Shown: positions 7,604 through 14,640 of the stretch, in pieces
Numbering within the stretch: position 1 is the stretch's first letter
How the letters are laid out: each line of letters opens with the position of its first letter
NCBI GenBank assembly: GCA_045561235.1
Contig: JBJKYB010000002.1
Location: forward strand, 1 to 64,000
Direction: 5' to 3'
Length of the DNA: 64,000 bases
From: GCA-2705445 sp002705445
GTDB taxonomy: Bacteria; Pseudomonadota; Gammaproteobacteria; Poriferisulfidales; GCA-002705445
Position numbers and translations under genes: made by a program
Notes under the pieces: model-generated
Told to the model about the DNA's origin: nothing
Databases searched by the model: none
What the model saw: only the letters and a program-made list of their open reading frames with translations

Positions 7604-7865
7604 AAAAATACCTATATTTATTATTTAAAAATTGCTCAATTGAATATGTATTATATAACATTGATTGACCGGCAAAATCACAAGAGTAAAAAACACCCTT
7701 GGACCATCCACCTGAAAATGATTGAAATTTTCCAATTATACTATTTGTATCAGCAAACCATGGTTCACCGACAAAACCTACCACTTTCCATTTTGCTTCA
7801 ATAAAATTTGCGTGAACCTGGAAAGTAAATAAGAGCAAACAAATTGTAAGTAGTTTGGTTTTCAT
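7584..7865 (-). CDS. Secreted protein of unknown function, probably truncated by frameshift
   Basis: A 93-residue ORF with a signal peptide (MKTKLLTICLLLFTFQVHA). The mature part contains KWKVVGFVGEPWFADTNS, SKGVFYSCDFAGQSMLYN and SIEQFLNN, and looks like the first half of a small periplasmic beta-rich domain. It stops abruptly after YASYKI, and an overlapping frame continues with plausible protein sequence (7433-7603). It lies on the same strand upstream of the czc genes with no obvious link to metal resistance. Family not recognised. The reading frame is likely real, but the gene may be broken. Confidence 0.5.
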   Translation of the reverse strand: MKTKLLTICLLLFTFQVHANFIEAKWKVVGFVGEPWFADTNSIIGKFQSFSGGWSKGVFYSCDFAGQSMLYNTYSIEQFLNNKYRYFYASYKI

Positions 7866-8278
7866 ACTACTAATATTACTGATTATTTTGAGATTGTAAA
7901 ATTAGGACTGACCCATGATGACTAATTAAACTCTCTCCACGGTTACCGAATATTCTCTTTTTGAGCAGGATGGTTACCATTTTTTTTCTAGAAATATTTT
8001 TTGAGTAGTCTTTTATATTTAACAACGGGTGTGTTTTGAGAATGCCGAGACTCATTTATGCCGAGCTCAATGTATATGAGTATTGCGGAGTCCCCTTTTG
8101 AGATTGAGGGGTAGGTATAGGGGTGGGGTATCATCGACTGTAATATTTTAAAGATAATAATAGAAATCAAGCAAGGGATTTTTTAAACTAAACCGTATAT
8201 AAAACCGTATATAAATTTGATTTTGGTCTGTTTATTTCCTCTGAAATGTTTATAAATAAAGGTTTGTACACTATTAAA
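7866..8278. other. Non-coding stretch between the small secreted gene and tRNA-Ser
   Basis: These 413 bp hold no convincing gene. The only open frame, about 60 codons at 7988-8170, has no plausible protein character. Short direct repeats are visible: GGTTACC at 7941 and 7972, ATGCCGAG at 8042 and 8058, and a tandem 12-mer at 8190-8213. Part of it (about 8030-8125) is richer in G and C than the surroundings. It adjoins the 3' end of tRNA-Ser, a common integration side, so it may hold the scar of an integrated element. Confidence 0.5.
8190..8213 (+). repeat. Tandem 12-bp repeat AAACCGTATATA x2
   Basis: Two exact adjacent copies of AAACCGTATATA (8190-8201 and 8202-8213) lie about 65 bp beyond the 3' end of tRNA-Ser. 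They might be binding sites for an integrase or regulator, or a slipped-strand duplication. No function is known to me. Confidence 0.8.
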
Positions 8279-8368
8279 TGGCGGAGAGAGAGGGATTCGA
8301 ACCCTCGATACAGTTACCCGTATAACACCTTAGCAGGGTGCCGCTTTCGACCACTCAGCCACCTCTCC
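8279..8368 (-). tRNA. tRNA-Ser (anticodon GCT)
   Basis: The 90-nt minus-strand sequence starts GGAGAGGTGGCTGAGTGG, has anticodon loop CTGCTAA (anticodon GCT, reading AGC/AGU), a long variable arm typical of serine tRNAs, a T-arm with GGGTTCGAATCCC, and an encoded CCA (8279-8281). It lies 12 bp downstream of csrA. The csrA-tRNA-Ser pairing is conserved in many gammaproteobacteria and some betaproteobacteria. Confidence 0.97.
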
Positions 8369-8380
8369 TCAACAGTTTTT

Positions 8381-8599
8381 CTAAAGAGTTACGTTCTTTT
8401 TAGGATTCTTTTCTGTATTCTCAGAATTTTTTGAATTTTCATCATTTATCCTGTCATACACCTCTTCCCTATGAACAGATACGCTTTTTGGTGCGTTTAC
8501 ACCTATTCTCACCTGAGAACCTTTTATGCCCAGAACTGTAACGGATACTTCATCGCCAATCCTTAGAGACTCCCCTATCCTGCGTGTTAAAATTAACAT
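8381..8599 (-). CDS. csrA: Carbon storage regulator CsrA (RsmA), RNA-binding
   Basis: A 72-residue homodimeric RNA-binding protein that represses or stabilises mRNAs at GGA motifs. MLILTRRIGESLRIGDEVSVTVL and the GSQVRIGVNAPKSVSVHREEV stretch are the canonical CsrA beta-strands, including R44-type RNA contacts. The usual protein is about 60 residues, and this one carries an Asn/Lys/Glu-rich tail after about residue 52 (ENSKNSENTEKNPKKN). A strong GGAGGTG ribosome site precedes the ATG. It sits between lysC and tRNA-Ser. Confidence 0.96.
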   Translation of the reverse strand: MLILTRRIGESLRIGDEVSVTVLGIKGSQVRIGVNAPKSVSVHREEVYDRINDENSKNSENTEKNPKKNVTL

Positions 8600-8660
8600 C
8601 GCACCTCCTCGATTACTTATTCAAGCAATTATTATTATTTTTATATCTTTCAGATATCAT

Positions 8661-8688
8661 ATATTACATATAATAGAGGATTCTACAA
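8661..8688 (-). promoter_or_regulatory. Candidate csrA promoter
   Basis: TTGTAG (8683-8688) and TAATAT (8661-8666) on the minus strand are 16 bp apart, directly after the lysC stop, leaving about a 55-nt leader before csrA. The fit to consensus is moderate in a very AT-rich background. Confidence 0.3.
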
Positions 8689-8693
8689 GAATA

Positions 8694-9914
8694 TTAAGAG
8701 TTCTCTAGGTCAAATGCTGAATGCAGGACATTAACAGCAGTTTCTAAATTTTCTTCATTAGTAACTACTGATACTTTAATTTCTGAAGTTGATATCATAC
8801 TTATATTTATATTATTTTTTGCAAGCACCGAAAACATTTTGCTAGCAATTCCTGCATGGGTTCTCATTCCAACTCCAACCATAGAAATTTTGACTATCTT
8901 ATTATTACCTACAACTTTTTTTGCTTTTAAGTTATCAGCACTTTCTTCTAGGGATTTGAGTGCAGCCCTATAATCATTTCTTGGAACTGTAAATGTAAAA
9001 TTTGCTAAACCGTCCTCACCAACATTTTGAACAATCATATCTACATCGATATTGATATCAGCAATTGGGCCAAGTATTAAAGATGCGATTCCAGGCTGAT
9101 CTGGAACTCCCCTTATAGTTAATTGCGCCTCATCTTTATTAAAGGCAATTCCAGAAATAATTGCTTTTTCCATTTTTTCCTTATTCTCTTTGCTGATTAA
9201 TGTTCCTGTTCCATCTTCAAAAGTAGAAAGGACTCGTATTCCAACATCATATTTTCCAGCAAATTCTACTGCACGAGGCTGTAAAACCTTTGATCCTTGA
9301 CTCGACAATTCCAACATTTCTTCGGTCGTAATATTGTTAATTTTTTTAGCTCCTTTAGAAATTCTTGGGTCAGTAGTGTACACACCATCAACATCAGTGA
9401 ATATTTGGCATTCTTTTGCATCAAGAGCAACGGAAATTGCTACAGCAGAAGTATCAGAACCTCCTCTGCCAAGAGTGGTTATGTCGCCCTTTTCGTTTAC
9501 ACCTTGGAAACCAGCAACAACAACAATATTTCCTTCTTTAAGATAATTACTAATGAAGGAATTATTTATTGATTCAATTCTTGCTTTATTAAAACTAGAG
9601 TCAGTAAGGATGCCTGCTTGAGAACCAGTTAACGAAACAGCCTTATATCCTTTACAAATCAATGAAAGTGTAAGTAAAGAAATAGTAACTTGTTCACCTG
9701 TAGACACTAATACATCTAATTCTCTTCCAGAAGCATCTAAATCAATATTCTTGGCTAATTCTAGAAGTCTATTTGTTTCTCCACTCATTGCAGAAACAAC
9801 TACAACAACATCATTTCCATTATTTTTTTCATCTATAATCTTATTAGCAACATTTTTAATTTTTTCAATTGTTCCTATAGAAGTACCACCATATTTTTGA
9901 ACAACAACCGGCAT
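8694..9914 (-). CDS. lysC: Aspartate kinase (single-polypeptide, ACT-regulated)
   Basis: A 406-residue monofunctional aspartokinase that phosphorylates aspartate at the head of lysine, threonine, methionine and diaminopimelate synthesis. The N-terminal kinase domain starts VVQKYGGTSIGT and has VVVAGFQG and TTLGRGGSDTSAVA. The C-terminal half has two ACT regions (TIRGVPDQPGIAS and ISMVGVGMRTHAGI) for feedback control. The length and lack of a homoserine dehydrogenase fusion fit the type common outside enteric bacteria. It lies 3 bp after alaS. An internal start giving a small regulatory subunit is possible, as in some relatives, but was not established. Confidence 0.95.
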   Translation of the reverse strand: MPVVVQKYGGTSIGTIEKIKNVANKIIDEKNNGNDVVVVVSAMSGETNRLLELAKNIDLDASGRELDVLVSTGEQVTISLLTLSLICKGYKAVSLTGSQAGILTDSSFNKARIESINNSFISNYLKEGNIVVVAGFQGVNEKGDITTLGRGGSDTSAVAISVALDAKECQIFTDVDGVYTTDPRISKGAKKINNITTEEMLELSSQGSKVLQPRAVEFAGKYDVGIRVLSTFEDGTGTLISKENKEKMEKAIISGIAFNKDEAQLTIRGVPDQPGIASLILGPIADINIDVDMIVQNVGEDGLANFTFTVPRNDYRAALKSLEESADNLKAKKVVGNNKIVKISMVGVGMRTHAGIASKMFSVLAKNNINISMISTSEIKVSVVTNEENLETAVNVLHSAFDLENS

Positions 9915-9917
9915 TAT

Positions 9918-12545
9918 TTATTTTCCTTTATTTTGAAATTTTTCTGTAATGATGTGACTTATTTTTTTTTCTAATTGACTCAGATTATCTTTAAAATCAA
10001 TACCGGCCTGCGCCAGATCATCTTTTCCACCACCGGATGATCCAATACTTTTATTTAAATCATTAATAATATCTTTAGCAGTTAAATACTCGAAACAATC
10101 CTTAGTTACTAAAATATATATCTCAGCTTTATTATTATTTTTTTGGATTATTGCTAGTATTAATTTTTCTTGAGTTGACTTTATATCCTCTAAGATGTTT
10201 TTTAAAATTTTTCCATCAATATAATCCTGACTGAAAATTTGAACATTAAAACCTGCTAAAATTTTTTTATTATCAATGATTTTTATAATTTTAAAATAAT
10301 TTATTTCTTTTATGAGATTTGAGTTTTGTTTCTTTAGTTTTTTATTATCTTCTAAAATTATATCTAGTTTATTTTTTAACTCATCATCATGAACATTTAA
10401 AGTTTGACAAATATCTGATACTAAATTATCCCTTTTCTTTAAATAATTTTCTGCTGACATGCCAGTAATTGCCTCTATTCTTCTTATTCCTGATGAAATG
10501 CTCGATTCTGATAATATTTTAAATACACCAATATCTCCAGTATTATTTACATGAGTTCCGCCACACAACTCTACTGAGATGTCTCCAAAACTTAAAACTC
10601 TAACCTTTTCGTCGTACTTTTCACCAAATAATGCCATTGCGCCCATATTAATAGCTTCATCTTTACTCATTAGTTTTGTTTCAGCTGGAATTTTATTATC
10701 AATATTTCTATTTACTTCGTCTTCAATATCATCTAATGCCTTTTTATTAATTGGTTTTTCACAACTAAAATCAAATCTTAATTTAGAATCTGAAACTAAT
10801 GAGCCTTTTTGTTTTACGTTTTTACCAATATTATTAATAAGTGCCGAATGAAGTAAATGAGTAGCTGAATGGTTCATTTTTATATTATCTCTTCTTGGTT
10901 TATCTATCTCTGAGATTACAAATTGATCTAGTTTTAGGCGTCCATTAACTTGCTTGCCTTGTAAATATATTGTATCTCCTTTTTTTTGCGTGTCGCTAAC
11001 TAAAAATTTTCCTTCATCAGAGAAAACTAACCCAGAGTCACCAATTTGACCACCTGATTCAGCATAAAAAGGACAGGGATTAATAATTATATATCCATCT
11101 TGACCTGCATTTATTTCTAAAGTATTTTCACCATCAACATATATATCTAAAATACTTGATTCATTTTTATAATTAGTATATCCAGTAAAATCTGTAACAT
11201 AATTATTTGTTAGATTAAAAGAATTTTGATCTTCAAATTTATTAGATTTTTTGCTATTAGATTTTTGTTCTTTCATCAATACTTTAAAAGAATTTAAATC
11301 AATAGAAAAATTTTTTTCTTTTGCGATGGTTGAAGATAAATCAACTGGAAATCCATAGGTGTCATAAAGAAGAAACAGTAGTTCGCCCGATATAATTCGG
11401 TTTTCTTTATTAGAAATCATTTTTGAAATATTTTTGTCTAAAATCTCTAAACCAATATCCAAGGTCTCTTGAAATTTATCGATCTCTAAAACAAGAACTT
11501 TATTAATATTTTCTTTTTGATCAATATCTTTATACTGATCTGAAAGAGTATTAATAAAAATTGGCACAAGTTCTAAAAAGTCTTCTTTTTTAAAATTTAT
11601 CTTTTGTGAATGCCTTATCGCTCTTCTTATTATTCTTCTTAATACATATCCATGACCTTCATTTGATGGCCTTATGCCTTCTGAAATTAAAAAAGAGATG
11701 GATCTTATATGATCAGCTATAACCTTCATCGAGCTTATTTCTTCGTGAAATTTATTATCTACATTTTTTTTTATATATTCTAAAATTGGAATAAATAAAT
11801 CCGTATCATAGTTACTATGCTCATTTTGCATTACAGCACATATTCTTTCCAATCCCATACCGGTATCAACTGACGGTTTTGGTAAATCTATAATCTTATC
11901 CTTTGATATTCTATTAAACTGCATAAAGACTAAGTTCCATATCTCAACATACCGTTCGCCTTCATCACCATATCCAGGTGGATTACCTTCATATTTATCA
12001 CCAAAATCATAAAATATTTCCGTGCAAGGACCACATGGACCAACATCACCCATGCTCCAAAAGTTATCATTAGTACTTATTATTGACAGTCTATCCTTTG
12101 AAATACCAATTTCGTTTAACCAGATTTCTCTTGCTTCGTCATCAGAACTATGAACTGTTATCCACATTCTTTCTTGGGGAATCTTCAGCTCAATAGTTAA
12201 AAACTCCCATGCATATTTTATGGCTTCAATTTTAAAGTAATCTCCAAAACTAAAATTTCCTAACATTTCAAAGAATGTGTGGTGTCTATTTGTAAATCCA
12301 ACATTATCAAGATCGTTATGTTTTCCTCCAGCCCTTAAGCATTTTTGACTTGTAACGGCAGATTTATATTTTGCTTCTTTTACACCGAGAAAAATATCCT
12401 TAAACTGAACCATACCTGCATTGGTAAACAATAAAGTTTTGTCATCATTTGATGGTATGATTGGACTAGAATTAACATATACATGTCCTTTGGATGTAAA
12501 AAAATCAATAAATTTTCTTCTAATTTCTGTACTACTATTTTTCAT
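9918..12545 (-). CDS. alaS: Alanyl-tRNA synthetase
   Basis: An 875-residue class II synthetase, full length. Class II motifs are present in the N-terminal catalytic domain (KCLRAGGKHNDLDNVG, the conserved NRHHTFFEMLGN). The editing domain shows the zinc-type HSATHLLHSAL and CGGTHVNNTGDIG that clear Ser- and Gly-tRNA(Ala). The C-terminal oligomerisation/C-Ala region ends with SSGGGKDDLAQAG. It overlaps recX by 11 bp and precedes lysC by 3 bp. Very Lys/Asn/Ile-rich composition reflects the AT bias. Confidence 0.97.
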   Translation of the reverse strand: MKNSSTEIRRKFIDFFTSKGHVYVNSSPIIPSNDDKTLLFTNAGMVQFKDIFLGVKEAKYKSAVTSQKCLRAGGKHNDLDNVGFTNRHHTFFEMLGNFSFGDYFKIEAIKYAWEFLTIELKIPQERMWITVHSSDDEAREIWLNEIGISKDRLSIISTNDNFWSMGDVGPCGPCTEIFYDFGDKYEGNPPGYGDEGERYVEIWNLVFMQFNRISKDKIIDLPKPSVDTGMGLERICAVMQNEHSNYDTDLFIPILEYIKKNVDNKFHEEISSMKVIADHIRSISFLISEGIRPSNEGHGYVLRRIIRRAIRHSQKINFKKEDFLELVPIFINTLSDQYKDIDQKENINKVLVLEIDKFQETLDIGLEILDKNISKMISNKENRIISGELLFLLYDTYGFPVDLSSTIAKEKNFSIDLNSFKVLMKEQKSNSKKSNKFEDQNSFNLTNNYVTDFTGYTNYKNESSILDIYVDGENTLEINAGQDGYIIINPCPFYAESGGQIGDSGLVFSDEGKFLVSDTQKKGDTIYLQGKQVNGRLKLDQFVISEIDKPRRDNIKMNHSATHLLHSALINNIGKNVKQKGSLVSDSKLRFDFSCEKPINKKALDDIEDEVNRNIDNKIPAETKLMSKDEAINMGAMALFGEKYDEKVRVLSFGDISVELCGGTHVNNTGDIGVFKILSESSISSGIRRIEAITGMSAENYLKKRDNLVSDICQTLNVHDDELKNKLDIILEDNKKLKKQNSNLIKEINYFKIIKIIDNKKILAGFNVQIFSQDYIDGKILKNILEDIKSTQEKLILAIIQKNNNKAEIYILVTKDCFEYLTAKDIINDLNKSIGSSGGGKDDLAQAGIDFKDNLSQLEKKISHIITEKFQNKGK

Positions 12546-12990
12546 GATTCTTTATATTTTTTAAAACTTCTGAAATAAGGCTGCTATCGAAACCTCTGGA
12601 TTTAAAATTATTTATATATTTCATAAAATTTTTTTTTTCATTTAAATCAACGTGATTAACCTTTGATTGTGCAAACTCATACAAAATATTGTAATCATCT
12701 TTAAACTTTTCCATATGACTATTAATTAATTCTGCGCTTATCCCATTTGATTTTAGTTCGTATATTATTTTTTTAGAACTATATCCAGAATTTTGTCTAT
12801 ATCTAATATACTCTTCTGCATATCTTCTGTCAGATTGAAATCCTCTTTCTTGAATTTCTGAAATAACATTTTCAATAATCTTAGAATCAAAACCTTTATT
12901 AATAAGTTTATTTTTTATTTGAAGAGTAGAGTGCTCTCGCATTGCAAGTGATCTTTGTGCTGATGCTAAACATCTATCGAATTCAGACAT
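12535..12990 (-). CDS. recX: RecX, RecA modulator
   Basis: A 151-residue helical protein that in characterised bacteria binds and restrains RecA filaments. It has the repeated three-helix pattern of the family: SLAMREHSTLQIKNKLINKGF, then SDRRYAEEYIRYRQ with the family's conserved D-x-x-YA core, then SKKIIYELKSNGIS. The start overlaps the recA stop by 8 bp and the end overlaps alaS by 11 bp, so recA-recX-alaS is one transcript. The adjacency to recA supports the assignment. Confidence 0.92.
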   Translation of the reverse strand: MSEFDRCLASAQRSLAMREHSTLQIKNKLINKGFDSKIIENVISEIQERGFQSDRRYAEEYIRYRQNSGYSSKKIIYELKSNGISAELINSHMEKFKDDYNILYEFAQSKVNHVDLNEKKNFMKYINNFKSRGFDSSLISEVLKNIKNHEK

Positions 12991-14038
12991 TCTCCTCTAC
13001 TTTTTTATTTTTTTTATTTTCTTTTTCCTCATCTGCAATTTCATTATTATTCGGAAGAATAATAGAATATAGTTGTTCCTCAATATTTTTAAATTGATCT
13101 GGATTATCTTTTAAATAACTCATTGCATTATCTTTTCCTTGTCCAATTTTATTCCCATCATAACTATACCAAGAACCTGCCTTTTCTATAATCTTATGTT
13201 CAACTCCAAGATCAATAATTTCTGCAACTTTGCATATTCCTTCCCCATACCTTATTTCAAATTCTGCAATTTTAAAGGGTGGAGCAACTTTATTTTTTAC
13301 AACTTTTACTCTAGTTTCATTTCCTAATATTTCATCGCCCTTTTTGATAGCACCAATTCTTCGAATATCCAATCTCACAGAAGAATAAAATTTTAAGGCA
13401 TTTCCTCCTGTGGTTGTTTCAGGATTTCCAAACATTACTCCGATCTTTAATCTTATTTGGTTAATAAAAATTACTAATGTGTTAGATTTTTTAATGGTAC
13501 CTGTAAGCTTTCTAAGTGCCTGAGACATTAATCTAGCTTGCAAACCCATATGACTTGATCCCATTTCTCCTTCAATTTCAGCTCTAGGCGTTAAAGCTGC
13601 AACTGAATCAATAACTATTATATCAATAGCGCTTGAACTGATCAGCATATCTGTAATCTCAAGAGCTTGTTCGCCAGTATCAGGCTGTGAGAGAAGCAAA
13701 TTATCTACATTTACTCCAATTTTTTCAGCGTAAGTTGGATCCAATGCATGTTCAGCATCAATAAATGCAGCAGTTCCGCCCAATTTTTGGCATTCAGCAA
13801 TAACCTGTAAAGTTAATGTTGTTTTTCCAGAAGATTCAGGACCGTAGATCTCTACAACTCTTCCTTTAGGGAGGCCTCCTATGCCTAATGCCTGATCTAA
13901 TGTCAGAGAACCTGTAGAAATAACATCTATTTTTTCCTTTGGACCCTCGTCGCCCATTCTCATAACAGCTCCCTTGCCGAACTGCCTTTCTATTTGACCT
14001 ATTGCCGCTTTAAGAGATTCAATTCTTTCATCTGACAT
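12983..14038 (-). CDS. recA: RecA recombinase
   Basis: A 351-residue DNA-dependent ATPase for homologous recombination. The Walker A loop GPESSGKTTLTL is near residue 66, with LIVIDSVAALTPRAEIEG and the L2 region GVMFGNPETTTGGNALKFY conserved. The acidic/lysine-rich tail is typical. It is the first gene of recA-recX-alaS-lysC. The 44 bp between pncC and recA contain no CTGT-N8-ACAG LexA-type box, so SOS control is not evident. Transcription may come from within or before pncC. Confidence 0.98.
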   Translation of the reverse strand: MSDERIESLKAAIGQIERQFGKGAVMRMGDEGPKEKIDVISTGSLTLDQALGIGGLPKGRVVEIYGPESSGKTTLTLQVIAECQKLGGTAAFIDAEHALDPTYAEKIGVNVDNLLLSQPDTGEQALEITDMLISSSAIDIIVIDSVAALTPRAEIEGEMGSSHMGLQARLMSQALRKLTGTIKKSNTLVIFINQIRLKIGVMFGNPETTTGGNALKFYSSVRLDIRRIGAIKKGDEILGNETRVKVVKNKVAPPFKIAEFEIRYGEGICKVAEIIDLGVEHKIIEKAGSWYSYDGNKIGQGKDNAMSYLKDNPDQFKNIEEQLYSIILPNNNEIADEEKENKKNKKVEENV

Positions 14039-14082
14039 AATTATTTCCTGTTTTTGTTGTGATAATTTTTTGTATAATTACC

Positions 14083-14580
14083 TTATTGTGTCTTAATTTT
14101 ACTTACACAATCAAGGATTATTTGAAAACCTTTTTTTGCAGCTAAATTCCTTATTTCGTTTCTAGTTCCTGAAAAAAAACATTTTTCATGAATTTTTCCT
14201 CCATATTTATCAACACACGAAAAATAAACTGTCCCAACTGGTTTTTCACTACTTCCTCCATCTGGACCAGCTATCCCTGTTATACTCAAGCATACATCTG
14301 ATCTAGTTGAGTTTAATGTCACAACAGACATTTCCAAAGCTACATTTTTACTTACCGCCCCATATTTTTCTAATGTTTTTTTATTGACTCCAATAATTTG
14401 TTTAAAATTATTACTGTATGTAACAAAACTCCCAGAAAACCACTGGGAACTGCCACTATGATCAGTACATATTTTTGATAATAATCCTCCTGTACAAGAT
14501 TCGCATAAAGATAATTTTAGATTTTTATCTACTAAAATTTCGCCCAAACTATTTAATATCTTATCTAAATCAATTAGCAT
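14083..14580 (-). CDS. pncC: Nicotinamide-nucleotide amidohydrolase PncC (CinA C-terminal domain)
   Basis: A 165-residue stand-alone CinA-C domain that deamidates nicotinamide mononucleotide to nicotinic acid mononucleotide in NAD recycling. Conserved segments are LCESCTGGLLSK with the catalytic Ser in SCTGG, WFSGSFVTYSNNFK, and SITGIAGPDGGSSEKPVGTVYF. The N-terminal molybdopterin-like domain found in full CinA proteins is absent, as in many proteobacteria. It lies upstream of recA in the same direction, and divergently from the VWA gene. Confidence 0.93.
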   Translation of the reverse strand: MLIDLDKILNSLGEILVDKNLKLSLCESCTGGLLSKICTDHSGSSQWFSGSFVTYSNNFKQIIGVNKKTLEKYGAVSKNVALEMSVVTLNSTRSDVCLSITGIAGPDGGSSEKPVGTVYFSCVDKYGGKIHEKCFFSGTRNEIRNLAAKKGFQIILDCVSKIKTQ

Positions 14581-14640
14581 ACTATATAAGTAATAAGTTA
14601 AAAGAAAATTAGAATATATTATAGGTCAAAAAAAAATTAT

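Noticed and set aside
7988..8170. 60-codon minus-strand open frame
   Set aside because: No ribosome site, no recognisable motif, and an unusual mix of residues. It lies in a repeat-bearing non-coding stretch.
8246..8434. Plus-strand frame of 62 codons
   Set aside because: It runs antisense across tRNA-Ser and the csrA 3' end, and residues such as RERDSNPRYSYP are the typical mistranslation of a tRNA sequence.
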